Below, one piece after another: positions 1 to 10,917 of a stretch of DNA of 29,808 nt (the stretch's first letter is position 1; the number at the start of each line of letters is the position of its first letter). The stretch comes from Conidiobolus incongruus B7586 (lineage: Eukaryota > Entomophthoromycota > Entomophthoromycetes > Entomophthorales > Conidiobolaceae), in contig JNEM01015374.1 of assembly GCA_000697335.1 (NCBI GenBank), positions 1-29,808 of the forward strand. Direction: 5' to 3'. Under the pieces are notes generated by a model. The model saw only the letters and a list, made by a program, of their open reading frames with translations. It had not been told where the DNA came from and searched no databases. The translations under genes and the position numbers were made by a program.

Positions 1-378
1 TATTAATATATATAAAAAACTAATATAAATAATATTAAAATATCTTTATAATTTTTTAATCAAAATAAAAAAAATATATTTTGATATATATTTTTAATAT
101 TAATTATTAAAATATTATTAGTTAGAAATAATCTTTTAAATTTTATTAAGTTTTAAATAATTTCTTTTTTAACTTTAAAATAATTTACTTAATAATAAAT
201 AGTTAATTTAGATGATATTTTATTATCAAAAACTATTTGTAAATTTTAAATAATTTTAGAGGGTTTATGGTTAAGTTTTATTAATACTAAGATAAATAAT
301 TTTGATAATTATTGTTTAATTGAAATATAATTAAATGATATAAAAATTTCAAAAAATTAATTTTTTTATCAAAAAAGC
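1..378 (-). mobile_element. mariner-type DNA transposon relic, 5' part, cut by window edge
   Basis: The reverse complement of this stretch aligns along its whole length, with few length changes, to 12,043-12,424, the 5' third of the more complete mariner relic in this window. Its outer end reads GCTTTTTTTGAT on the minus strand and is followed outward by TA (379-380), the usual target-site duplication of Tc1/mariner elements. The element continues past the left edge. Both copies are heavily AT-shifted and inactive. The orientation is opposite to the copy at 12,043, so the two relics are inverted repeats about 12 kb apart. Homology between the copies is seen directly; the family is inferred from the better copy. 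Confidence 0.75.
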
Positions 379-2094
379 TAATATATATTTATTTATTTAT
401 TCTTATTTGTTTTGTATATATTTTATTATTTAAAACTAATAATATGCTTGAAAAATCAGATATTAAAAACCTTATTTTTTCAAATCTAAGGTAATAATAG
501 GTAATTTTGATAATTTACAAGTTAAAAAAATATGTTGAATTCTAAAACCATTCAAAGCAATTAAAATATCATATTATATAAGTTAATTTATATACACCCA
601 ATTCAAAATATCATAGTTTAGTATTAATAATGTATTGAAATATTAAATGAACTTTTCTCCTCCATATATCTTAAATTTGGTGTAATACATATATATTAAA
701 ATATAAGTAGTTAAAAGGATAAAAAATAATTTAATATTAATGAGTAATATTAAAATTAGAACCAATTTAATACGAATAATCCATGTCAAATAATTATTAA
801 TATTTACACCACGATATATTATTACCTCAACCTTAATTTGTCATAAGAGTTATTATAAATTTTTCGATTGTATCCAACCCAAAATTTGGTAAAGATCAAA
901 TCAGTTATTAAAAATTTAAATAAATATTTTAAATCACTATAATATTCAATAGATATATCCAATATGCTAAAATAAATATTTTTATACTTGATTCTATTTA
1001 TCATATATACTTTTAATTAACATTTCAATATGAACATTTTTATCAGGAAAATTGAAATATAAGTAAATTTATATTGTGCTTTAAATGGAAAATCGTCAAT
1101 TCATTGAAATTAACGAGTTAAATTCAATATAATTAGAAATTTATCACTCAAATTTTAAACATAGTTTATATATTAGTTTTAATATTTACAATATGTTAAT
1201 ATAGATCCAATATCTGTCTATCATTTTAGAACCATCTAGTTTAATTCAATGATTCAAAATCATTAAGGAAATATATTTAACCGAAACAATATTTTTTGTG
1301 TTCTCATCCAATCAAAACATTTCCATTATATATTTTAATGGAAAAAAATAAAGGAATTTTTTTATTGTGGGTTCGTGTTAAGATTTCAGTTTAAATTTTA
1401 AATCTTGTTTATACTAAATATTATTCCACTTAGAAATAAATTATATGTATATAATTATAATTACTATATTTAAAATCGGTGTCTAAACAATTATATTCAT
1501 AATTAATAATTAGATAGAATGTATCATTTAATTGTATGGTAAATCATTGAACGCCAAATACATTATTATATTATGTGAAAGATAGTTTGACCAGAAATAT
1601 ATGTGATTATAATATCAATTTATTGTCATACTTATCAACTATAGATTTAATATTGTATTATTATAAAGTTATACATATATCATTAGATATTAAATGAAAG
1701 TGTATTTATTATAGAGTTTTTGTTATAATAGTTATTTGATGTTTACTTAAAGATTTCAAAAAGTAATATATAAGAGATGTATTTGAGCTAAATACAATAT
1801 CGATCATTACTCTCAGAAGCAAAAATAATATACCTTGATATTGGGCAAATACACCCAATGAAAATTAATAGAAAATTTCAAGTTATATAATTAATAAAAA
1901 TAATTGATTATAGAAAACTTGGGTTTAATGTGATTTTATAAATAACTATGTCTAAAACAAATATAGTGATAAAGGTACATATAAAATATTTATAATTAAT
2001 GGTAAACTATGCTATTAATTATTAATTATTAATTATATTGACATTAATTTAAATAGACACTTCATTACTATTTTTATCAACTAGTACATTAATA

Positions 2095-2117
2095 ATATAT
2101 ATATATATATATATATA
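2095..2117. repeat. (AT)n microsatellite
   Basis: Uninterrupted AT dinucleotide run in the spacer upstream of reductase copy 1. Similar runs occur near 4,098-4,119 and next to the mariner insertion at about 12,025-12,040. Confidence 0.9.
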
Positions 2118-2184
2118 ATCAATTTTTTAGTGTTGTTGTTCAATTTTATTCAACATATTACACAAATTGTAATCAACTTTCGAT

Positions 2185-2209
2185 TATTTCCAAATTTGGA
2201 ATTTAGCTT
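2185..2209 (+). promoter_or_regulatory. shared upstream element of the reductase array, copy 1
   Basis: TATTTCC, then AAATTT, then GGAATTTAGCTT. The core CCAAATTTGG is a perfect CArG box of the kind bound by MADS-box (Mcm1/SRF) factors. Related 25-26 nt sequences lie upstream of all five reductase genes. This one is 539 bp before the ATG, further than the 172-207 bp seen for the others. The function is inferred from recurrence only. Confidence 0.4.
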
Positions 2210-2649
2210 AGGGCATTCAATTAGTTACTAATTGTTCTATTTGAATTAATCAATTCAAGACAGATCCCTGGTATTAAAAATTTCTAGTAGGTTTCTGATG
2301 ATGAAAGATACAATATTTTGAATATCAAAATAATAATTGAATTTTTATTAATATTTCTATTTAAATTCATTAATAATTTAATATGAAATATATTTTATTT
2401 CATGATATTTCAAAATTGTCAAAAATTTTAAAGTATATAAAAATTTTTCTATATTAAATTTTATTTAATATTTAAACTGATCAAGAAGTTTAAACTATTA
2501 ATCTGAATTATAAATTTGATACACAAGATCCATAAAAAGTATTAAAATCCGAAATCTATTACTAAATAATTAATACTTTGAAATGGATAAATTTATAAAT
2601 TTCAGATGAAGTAATATATGTGAATAATTAAAACTGGATACTAAGTGAC

Positions 2650-2657
2650 TATATATA
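2650..2657 (+). promoter_or_regulatory. TATA box, copy 1
   Basis: TATATATA 74 bp before the ATG, the same spacing as in the other four copies (70-83 bp). In such AT-rich DNA a TATA string alone is weak evidence; the constant spacing is the support. Confidence 0.45.
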
Positions 2658-2723
2658 TTGGTGAGTGCTCGGTTAATTCAACCATAATAAAACAATACTC
2701 GAAGTAATTAAATATTATTAAAA

Positions 2724-3356
2724 ATGACTAACACCCGTCCTACTAAGATTGCCATTCCTTATTATACCACTTATACTCATGTTTATCAATTGGCCAAAGC
2801 CATTAAGGAAGGTGCTCAAAGAATTCCTAATGTCGAAGTCACTCTCTACCGTATTCCTGAAACTTTACCCAAGGAAGTTTTAGAAAAAATTCATGCTGCT
2901 CCTCAGACTGAAGACCCCGAAATCACTGCTGAAATCTTATCTCAAGCTGATGGCTTCCTCATCGGTTTCCCCACTCGTTTCGGTTCCTTCCCCGCCCAAG
3001 TTAAGACTTTCATCGATTCTCTTGGTGGTCTGTGGGCCTCTAAAGCTCTCTATGGTAAATTTGCTGGTACATTCGTTTCAACCGCCTCCCAACATGGTGG
3101 TCAAGAAACCACTCACTTAGCTTTGATCAACTGGTTCGCCCACAATGCCATCAACTATGTTCCTTTAGGTTATGCTTCTTCACACGTTGGTGAAGACAAA
3201 GAAATTTTAGGCGGATCTCCCTATGGCGCCAGTACTATTGCAGGTAGTGATGGATCTCGCCAACCCAACGAAAAGGAATTAGAAACTGCTCGTATTCAAG
3301 GTGAAAGATTTGCTAAGATTGTTTCTACCTATGTCAAGGGTACTGAATCCCAATAA
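2724..3356 (+). CDS. WrbA/Pst2-type NAD(P)H:quinone oxidoreductase, copy 1
   Basis: Encodes 210 residues, the usual length for the family, and has no intron. The family is a flavodoxin-fold FMN enzyme that passes two electrons from NAD(P)H to quinones, avoiding semiquinone radicals. In yeasts (Pst2, Rfs1, Ycp4) it acts at the plasma membrane and helps resist oxidative stress. Visible landmarks are the FMN phosphate loop at about residues 13-24 (PYYTTYTHVYQL), PTRFG at 83-87, GGLWAS at 101-106, the GGQETT loop at 125-130 and GGSPYGAST at 163-171. In the phosphate loop the usual S-x-Y-G-H reads T-T-Y-T-H, and the usual AHHG reads AHNA (139-142), both shared with most neighbours. From codon 121 to codon 208 it is identical to copy 4 over 263 bp, silent sites included. 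First of five same-strand paralogues. The ATG has a good AAAA context. Confidence 0.95.
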   Translation: MTNTRPTKIAIPYYTTYTHVYQLAKAIKEGAQRIPNVEVTLYRIPETLPKEVLEKIHAAPQTEDPEITAEILSQADGFLIGFPTRFGSFPAQVKTFIDSLGGLWASKALYGKFAGTFVSTASQHGGQETTHLALINWFAHNAINYVPLGYASSHVGEDKEILGGSPYGASTIAGSDGSRQPNEKELETARIQGERFAKIVSTYVKGTESQ

Positions 3357-6088
3357 TTTTATGGTTTGCAACAGTTATTTAAACATGATAATCAATGTAA
3401 TATAAACTTATTAGATCATCTAATATATTCAATAAAAATATAATCAAATAAGATGATTTCTGGATTATTCTACAACGTTAACATATTTATCATTTTATTG
3501 TTGATAAATTAATTATCCATATTATAATTAAATACTGTTTAAATTAACGATGTTCCTAATCTTTTAAAATATTTCATTTATCATTAATTAAAATGAAAAT
3601 GCTAAATTAATTATTAAAACTCTCATCAAGTTGAAATTTAAATTTTATATTCCACATATTTTTCTAATCTATATATTGGGACAAATTAATATGTATTTTA
3701 GCTATTTTAAACCAAAATTCAATCTTCTTAAATATCGAGTATATTATAATACTAAAATATTAGTACATAATGTTAATTTATTATTAATACTATTATATAA
3801 ATAACTTATCTAGATATTATTAAATTATAAATTATAATTTATTAAGTCAATATGTAAAATTGATTAAAATGTATTTGAATATTAAAACTCCATCTTTATT
3901 TATAAATATTATAAACATACTATTAAACCTATTAACATTTTCACCAAATTAATTAATTAATTAATCTGATATATATTAGTAATTTTCTGATTAATTTAAA
4001 TTAATGATTATATTGAATAGTTTAAAATTTTATTATAAAATTCAATAATCGGATTTTAAAATACATAGCGTTTCAAATATATAATATATTGAACAATTAT
4101 ATATATATATATATATATGAAACTATATAATTTAAAAGCTTTTTGATGTTAAAACTTATATGTCAAATATATTCACAAAAATATTTTAAAGTCTGATTGA
4201 CATTTATTTATTTATAATTATTTTAAAATTATTCTAATAACAATGATATATAAATATTATATATTTGCTATTTAAAGTATATAATTTTACATTATTTAAT
4301 TAAAAAAAGGCAATTTTTAATATACATAATAAATTAGTATTTTTTGATTATAAAAATTATTACGGAATTCTAATAAATATTAAAATGATTCAAATAATTA
4401 TGAAACTCCAATATTAATAAATAATATTAAACTTATGGTTTATAAATGTTTTTGGTAAATTCAATAATTAGTATGTTTATAATGCCTTTAAAACTTGAAA
4501 AATATATTATTTAACCATTATATCGAACTATATGCAGTATATTAAAATCAGTAATTATGCATGCAGTTAATATTATTTTATTGATATACACACTTTACAT
4601 TAAAAGATTTACTATATATGAAGTACAATTAATCATAATTGATGATAATTATTCATAATTAATAATTTATGTGTTTAGACAATTTTGTGATAAAAGAATT
4701 CTAATTAAATATCATTAAAAATAATATTGTATGTATAATGATTTAATATTTAATCATAGCATATTGATTTTACAGATTATTTCAATAGAATTTAAAATTC
4801 ATTATAATAGTGATAAAAAATCTTCTATATATAATAGAAAGGTTTATTTTCTTTTATATAACAACATAGTTCAACTATATACCATAAAAATCTATATACT
4901 ACCTTATTTAAGTTTCAAAACTACTATTATTGATTAGTCATATTTTTTTACTATCGCATAGCTTTATTGATAAAAGGAATTTAATAAAATTCACAATTGA
5001 TCAAGTTTTATAATATCCCTTCACTAATGGTAATAATAATATCTACATTCAATCTATAATTGTAACAATGATCAAAAATCAAATATATATTAAAATAATG
5101 ATCAATTAAGCTAAAATAAGAATAACTAATACAATAAACATTTATGAAAATTTTATCAAGCCGATTATTTGATTAAATATTACTCAATTTCAATTACATT
5201 AAAGATATCAATTACAAAATCAAAGGTGTATTCATAATTTTTATTAAATTACATATTATATTATTACATAAAAATTTAATTATAATTTTATATAATTCAT
5301 TATATCATGACTGTTGAATTTGAAAAAAATGAAATATCTGTGTTATATATTGATAATGTACTAGTATTATTTAAATTAAAATTTGTAATAAAAATAAAAT
5401 TTATTCACTTAAATTTTTTGGTATTATACCAAGCTTTACATTTAATATGTATTCTTTTTAAATTTTATTTTTTTAATCTATTCTTTAAACTATATAAAAA
5501 TATCAAATTATTTTCTTCAATATTAAATTAAATTGGAAATTAAATATTTTCAGGTTTTGAGTAATATAATACGAGCAAAGCTCGAAAAATCATAATATCC
5601 ACGATATTTTTATTATAAAATTTACCCGGAATTTTAAATATCAAGTTTTTATTTAGAGTTTAAAAAATTTTACTAAAATTCAGTTAAATAAAATATATTG
5701 TATATAAATTTTAATTAATTGATATATCTATGATTGTCAAAGAGGTTTTAAAATTCTTAATATTATCAAAGAAATAAGCTAATTCTATGATATTTAATAC
5801 ACTATGATTTCAATTTTGCAAAAAATAAATGATTATTTTAATATCCAGTAGTAAAAAAATTTTAAAATTGAGGTTAGAAAATTATTGGATTAAAGTGTGA
5901 TTCAGCTTTTTTCTATTATTTATTATGCAGTAAAAAAAATATTAATAAGAAAATATATGATCTATTTTTCCAATTTCTTCATTAGTTATTTGAAAACAAC
6001 TTTAAGTTATTTATCTAGATTGAAAAATGCTAACTGAAGAATGAGTTCATCTTTTATCGATTATCCAGAATCTAGACTCAGTTTTTAT
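3357..6088. other. AT-rich spacer
   Basis: About 2.7 kb with no supported gene. It has an (AT)n run near 4,098-4,119 and a short hairpin CGAGC-AAA-GCTCG at 5,572-5,584. The 13-mer TCCCTTCACTAAT at 5,016-5,028 recurs at 10,075-10,087 in the spacer before copy 3, suggesting that spacer DNA was duplicated along with genes. Reading frames at 4,731-4,937 and 5,307-5,531 are low-complexity Ile/Leu/Phe-rich and are not credible genes. Confidence 0.65.
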
Positions 6089-7740
6089 TTAAATTAGTGT
6101 AATAGTCATTTTCTTGGTTTTGAACCTGTCCGGGTTTAAAATTCTTCCGTCAGCAGTAACCACAGTGACTCCCTCAGTTCCTGTAGTTAATTCGAAATTC
6201 ATATTCCTGGCAAATTCATGTGACATGTAACATCGCGGTGCTCCTGTATCTATTACTGCATGCGTCGGCTGTTCGTCTATTTTGAGTGGGATGATTAAAT
6301 GATTATGTTCTTTTATCTTGTCAGGAGGTATCAACAACATTGACTCAGGCCTCAAGTGTTCCTCCTTGCTTACACTTGAGGGTCTTCTTTTCCCGACTGA
6401 TTATTCTTGCAGTCTCTTGCGAAATGTCCTTCTTCTTTACATTTAAAACATCTGTTTTCTTGTCTTAATTTTTCTTTAGCAGTGGGGTCAATTCTTTCAT
6501 TATGTCTCATTGACTTTGGTTTTGATTTTAAGGTCTTCTTTTCTGCTTCTCTAAAAGTGGGCAGGGAGCTTTCTATGTCCTTCTTTAATTTAGAAGCGAC
6601 TATGGCTTCCTGTATCTCTGGTCGTATGTTATTTCGGAATACACATAGCTGAGTTAATTCGTCCATCGCTGTTAAACTTGCCAATGATGCAAAGCGTAGG
6701 TAAAATTCCTGAATATTTTCATTTATACCTTGTTTACACTGATGCACCTTGCTAATCCGGTCAAAGGCCGATTGTTCTGTGGGTGCAAACATTGCTTGGA
6801 ACCTACTAATTATTTCGTCGAATGTTTTAGGAGGGTTACTTTTCCTTTTTAACGTCAAATTCCACCATTTCTTAGCCTTTCCTTTTAGCCCTTTACCAAA
6901 TATTTCCATTTTTTGAGTATCAGTTAGTTGAGGGTGCTCTTCTATATATTGGTGGAAATTATGAATATATTGAGAAGCCTGTTCTTCATATCCTGAACAT
7001 ATTTCTTCGAAGACTTCATTGCCATGATAAGATATATTTTGATTAATAATCTGAATCTTTGTTCCTTTCACTGTTTTCGGATCTCTTCTCTTTTCTTGTA
7101 CATACTGGATTGCTCGTTTTATCACCCATCCTATTATTATACATAGAGTCACTCCGAATCGATATTTAATCAAATTTGATAGTACTTCTAAGCCTTTGGG
7201 TAAGGACATACTACCATAAACTTGAAAAAAGGTTATTCTGGTCATTTTGTCAATGGCCTCTAGGATCCGCCAATGAGGGGCCGAGGGATTCGTCACGAGG
7301 TCATCACATCGATGTATAAGAATTCCCCAACTCAGTAATAAACATAAGCGCATGATCCAACGATTAATCCCAGTAGTCACCCAAATTCCCCCCCAGCTAA
7401 TCATTATACATAGAACGGCGACGACGAATACAATTGAGGATACCTGTGTAGGTTCCGCAAGGGGGGTCTCTTTTAGGACTATAGGGGAGAAAATGTAACG
7501 AAGCATTACCATAATGTATGTTCTTATGATAAGGTGCTCTGATTTCGAGAGAGAGAGAGTTTATTAGTTCTTTGGATCTTTCAAGGAATGACCAGAATAG
7601 TTGAGTAAACTATTCTGGTGTTTTCTTTTATGTTTCCTTATTCTATACTAATTGTTTTACTTATTTTGGCTTGCTTCGGGGACTTTCGTTTTGTTCTTAA
7701 TATGACCTTGTTTTGGATAATGTCACGATGGGTCGTGACA
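6089..7740 (-). mobile_element. LTR retrotransposon fossil, 5' part (gag and protease), probably Ty3/Gypsy-like
   Basis: Minus-strand element whose 5' end is at 7,740, where it begins TGTCACGACCC, a common start for fungal Gypsy-type LTRs. Parts in order are an LTR-like region, a gag of about 380 codons (7,512-6,370), and a retropepsin-like segment with AVIDTGAP (within 6,355-6,089). Gag has a Retrotrans_gag-like core at about residues 180-300 and a CCHC zinc knuckle (CFKCKEEGHFARDC) at 355-368. The first 135 residues hold hydrophobic stretches at about 25-45, 54-67 and 119-131, which is unusual. No reverse transcriptase, RNase H, integrase or 3' LTR is present, so it is an incomplete remnant. 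Its GC content is well above the flanks, suggesting it is younger than the AT-eroded mariner relics. Family assignment rests on gag and protease only. Confidence 0.8.
7520..7740 (-). repeat. LTR-like terminal region of the retrotransposon fossil
   Basis: The outer end is at 7,740; the inner border is not defined because no second LTR is present for comparison. The terminal 20 bp form an inverted repeat, TGTCACGA and TCGTGACA around a 4 nt centre (7,721-7,740). Inside lies a perfect 12 bp stem with a 5 nt loop (7,591-7,619, arms ACCAGAATAGTT and AACTATTCTGGT) and a GA/CT run at about 7,547-7,558. Confidence 0.55.
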
Positions 7741-8193
7741 ATTAGATTCAAATGTTCAATATTCCTTTTTTAAATTTAATCTGATAATGACTTTATATTT
7801 TATATGTAGTTTATCCAATCAATATGATTAATAGTACTAGTTACAAACACAAATTATAAAGGAATAAATGAATATATTTCATAATACTTTTGAGAGAAAA
7901 TTAAATTTTTTTGACAATAAAATCAAGATTTTGCTGATATAATTTTTGAATGAATAGTTTCCTCACTGTAAAAAATGATATATGAACATAAAGTACAAAG
8001 TTAGTCAATAGTAGATCAAAATTAAAATATTATTTTTAAACTTATATCATTTTATTATATTTTTATTAATTAATATATCTAATCAGTTGTTATTTCGAAT
8101 TTAATAATTAATAAATAGAACATGTGATCAACTGCCTCTTCATTATTCATTTGTAATACCAAATTGATTACGCTAAATTCAAGATGTTTCAAC
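7741..8193. other. AT-rich spacer before copy 2
   Basis: About 450 bp between the end of the LTR element and the upstream element of copy 2. I see no gene, repeat or RNA in it. Confidence 0.6.
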
Positions 8194-8218
8194 TATTTCC
8201 AATTGCGGAAATCAGCTT
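8194..8218 (+). promoter_or_regulatory. shared upstream element of the reductase array, copy 2
   Basis: TATTTCC, AATTGC, GGAAATCAGCTT; 172 bp before the ATG. It matches the copy 1 element at most positions on both sides of the 6 nt centre and forms the imperfect palindrome TTTCC-6-GGAAA. Confidence 0.4.
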
Positions 8219-8295
8219 TTAAAATTAGAATTTGAAAATCTTAATTAATAAGAATGACATAATAGATTAAATAAATTAGTTTTCAATTGAACTAC

Positions 8296-8303
8296 TATAA
8301 ATA
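8296..8303 (+). promoter_or_regulatory. TATA box, copy 2
   Basis: TATAAATA, close to the classical consensus, 70 bp before the ATG. Confidence 0.55.
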
Positions 8304-8365
8304 CCTGAATGTGCATTTCCAATTCACTCATTACGAAAAAAAATTAAAAGAAAATAAGTTTAAAA

Positions 8366-8998
8366 ATGGTTGTTGGTCGCCTAACTAAGATTGCTATTCC
8401 TTATTACTCTACCTATGGTCACGTCTATCAATTGGCAAAGGCCATTAAGGAAGGTGCTGAAAAAGTTCCTAATGTTGAGGCAACCCTTTATCGCTTCCGC
8501 GAAACTTTACCCAAGGAAGTTTTAGAAAAGATTCATGCTGCTCCTCAAACTGAAGACCCCGAAATCACTGCTGAAATCTTGTCTCAAGCTGATGGCTTCC
8601 TCATCGGTTACCCTACTCGTTTCGGTTCCTTTCCCTCCCAAGTCAAGACTTTCATCGATTCTCTTGGTGGTCTGTGGGCCTCTAAAGCTCTCTATGGTAA
8701 ATTTGCTGGTACATTCGTTTCAACCGCCTCCCAACATGGTGGTCAAGAAACCACTCACTTAGCTTTGATCAACTGGCTTGCCCACAATGCCATCACTTAC
8801 GTTCCTTTGGGTTATGCTTCCGATCACTTAAACAATGATCAAGAAGTTTTAGGTGGTTCACCCTACGGAGCTAGCACCATTGCTGGTTCTAGTGGAGCTC
8901 GCCAACCCAACGAAAAAGAATTAGAAACTGCTCATATTCAAGGTGAAAACTTTGCCAGATTGGTTTCTACCTATGTTAAGGGTACTGAATCTAAATGA
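8366..8998 (+). CDS. WrbA/Pst2-type NAD(P)H:quinone oxidoreductase, copy 2
   Basis: Encodes 210 residues without an intron. It is the only copy whose FMN phosphate loop keeps the family signature S-T-Y-G-H (about residues 15-19); the other four have T in place of both Ser and Gly. Residues 32-46 also differ from the other copies (for example KVP for RIP and RFRE for RIPE). From GAAACTTTACCC (8,501) onward it returns to near-identity with copy 3, with 131 bp free of differences (8,501-8,631). Its 3' half (SDHLNNDQE, SSGARQ) belongs with copy 3, not with copies 1 and 4. PTRFG, GGLWAS, GGQETT and GGSPYGAST are all kept. Likely FMN-dependent quinone reduction as in the family; its special role within the array is unknown. 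Confidence 0.95.
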   Translation: MVVGRLTKIAIPYYSTYGHVYQLAKAIKEGAEKVPNVEATLYRFRETLPKEVLEKIHAAPQTEDPEITAEILSQADGFLIGYPTRFGSFPSQVKTFIDSLGGLWASKALYGKFAGTFVSTASQHGGQETTHLALINWLAHNAITYVPLGYASDHLNNDQEVLGGSPYGASTIAGSSGARQPNEKELETAHIQGENFARLVSTYVKGTESK

Positions 8999-10740
8999 CT
9001 GTCTTCAAAAGTATAGTTATTATCCTTGTTTAATAATTGCTGTAATATCTATCTTACTAACAAAATTTGAATATTTCATTATTAAAATACAAATCAAATT
9101 TAATTATTCTTTTTTATTTGTTCTTATAATCTTCTTATTGATTTTAATACAAATGCAATTTTTCCCCATGTAATCAATTTGATTTATCAAATTATTCTAC
9201 AACTTATGTTGAACAATCATTTAATAGTACAAATGGACGCTAATAAAAAATCAAACATATTAAAATTATGATTAATATAAAATGAGCTATACATTCATTA
9301 ATACATTTAAACTTTTTATTCCTAAAACTAGAAACTTTAACCAGGTTTAATGTTTATTTGAAACTATCAACTATCAAAGGAACATGGATTTATATTTTAA
9401 CTAACGAATATTTTATGTAATATAACAATACAATTTACGTTCAAAAATATTTATCTTTTTATTAATTAAAAATTATATAAAAATTTGTTTTAATAGTTTT
9501 TATAATCAATAATGCTTTAAATTCATTAATTAATAAAACAATAGAAGTACACTGAAAAATACATTTTAGTTGCATTTTATTTGGCTTTAATATTAAATAT
9601 GACGAATGTCATAACATATTTACGATGTAATTGTAAAATTGCAGATGTTGATAGGCAAATATTTAACTGTAAAATGATTAATTATCCAATGTACCAAATT
9701 TTATATTTTAACATTATTGATTATAACTCTCTGAACTATTGTATTAGAAAGGAAATGAAAATTTTTCTCTATTCTGATAATATTAGCTTAATATTGGATA
9801 AGTTTAGGCCTGATGAGTTATTAATGAGATTATTATATTTAATTAATAGTTCAAATTTATTTAGTATATATAGTGTTATCATATTATACATAATTAACCA
9901 GCTAATCTGACATATCAAAGCTCACAAAGTTGATTGATGGAGGTATTAGTGAATATTTGATAATAATCCGAAAATTTTTGATTAACTAATATTATGATTC
10001 TAATTGAGAAACAAATCATATCAAAAATTGATTATATTTGATCAAAAAAGTTATAATGGAACAAAATGATAAAATCCCTTCACTAATTGAATACTTGTCA
10101 ACACTTTTCTTTGAGCTAATTATGGCATGTATACTATTTAAATATTATGGTAAGTTTAGCTTCGGGCGGCATATTCAATCTTGATCAAAGATCTAATCAA
10201 TTCTATTTTGTTTGATATAAAATATTTAAAATTCCCATTTTAGAATAGCAATAATTCATTGCCATAATTAACATGATGAAATTAATTTATTAAGTTGACG
10301 AATTATAGATATCTATTAATGATACATATATAGTTTGATAATTAAAAATTGTATGGAGTTTCATTTTACAGTTCAATTATAAAATTCAAATATGAGCAAA
10401 TAAAGCTAATTAATAAAATATAATTTAATGGTTTTTTCAAATCTTGAGACATTCTGTAAGGATCAAATGATGCTTTATTAATTTTTCAAAAAATTATAAA
10501 ATTTATTAATATGTAATACTTTTTATGGTTATTAATAATTAAATATTAATAATGTTTTGTAAAAGTATATAAAAAGGTGTTGTAAATTTTAATAAAATTT
10601 TTTTATAATTAACTAATCATAATTCAAAATTTAAAATTTTAGAAAATATTCTCATCATGATTAATATAAAAGTTGATAATATAAGTGATGATCAAAATAT
10701 TCTGAAATTTACATAAAATTATAATAAGCAATTTTTAAGA
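8999..10740. other. AT-rich spacer between copies 2 and 3
   Basis: About 1.7 kb. It holds one marginal reading frame (9,599-9,910, listed separately). TCCCTTCACTAAT at 10,075-10,087 repeats a 13-mer from the spacer between copies 1 and 2. TTTAGCTTCGGGC near 10,152 resembles the sequence just after the copy 1 upstream element (TTTAGCTTAGGGC), again hinting at spacer duplication. Nothing else is recognised. Confidence 0.55.
9599..9910 (+). CDS. hypothetical 103-residue protein, doubtful
   Basis: Open frame from an ATG at 9,599. It is not recognised. The product is rich in Ile, Leu, Asn and Tyr, with a somewhat more complex middle (residues containing FRPDELLMRLLY). A frame this long is only mildly surprising in about 30 kb of such AT-rich DNA. 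Codon use is AT-rich, unlike the confirmed genes here, and no conserved domain can be named. It could be chance or an exon of an unrecognised gene. Confidence 0.2.
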   Translation: MTNVITYLRCNCKIADVDRQIFNCKMINYPMYQILYFNIIDYNSLNYCIRKEMKIFLYSDNISLILDKFRPDELLMRLLYLINSSNLFSIYSVIILYIINQLI

Positions 10741-10765
10741 TATTTTCTAAAATGGAAAATTATTC
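10741..10765 (+). promoter_or_regulatory. shared upstream element of the reductase array, copy 3
   Basis: TATTTTC, TAAAAT, GGAAAATTATTC; 177 bp before the ATG at 10,918. The left half and GGAAA are kept, while the right AGCTT tail is not. Confidence 0.35.
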
Positions 10766-10846
10766 TCCATTCAAAATCTTATTAGAGATTCAAAAAGGGA
10801 TTAGGAGTGTTATCAATTTATGTGTCGGACCTGTTTATTTTTAATA

Positions 10847-10854
10847 TATATAAA
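10847..10854 (+). promoter_or_regulatory. TATA box, copy 3
   Basis: TATATAAA, 71 bp before the ATG at 10,918. An upstream in-frame ATG at 10,867 lies only 20 bp from this box, too close to be in a normally initiated transcript, which supports 10,918 as the start. Confidence 0.5.
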
Positions 10855-10917
10855 CTGTAATCATATATGAGATACCACTATCTTATTAATGTACAATTAA
10901 TCATCTATATAACCATT

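Larger units (their letters stand above)
379..2649. other. AT-rich spacer
   Basis: About 2.3 kb of very AT-rich DNA with no convincing gene. It contains an (AT)n run at about 2,095-2,117 and the upstream element of reductase copy 1 at 2,185-2,209. The 60-codon reading frame near 822-1,004 is low-complexity and looks like chance. Confidence 0.7.

Noticed and set aside
5307-5531. 74-codon frame in the spacer between copies 1 and 2
   Set aside because: Low-complexity Phe/Leu/Lys product with no family resemblance and no supporting signals.
5572-5584. CGAGC-AAA-GCTCG hairpin
   Set aside because: Five base pairs only and no associated gene; too short to call a functional element.
10867-10917. 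Upstream in-frame ATG for reductase copy 3
   Set aside because: It is 20 bp from the TATA box, adds residues unlike the other copies, and would break the shared 210-residue length.
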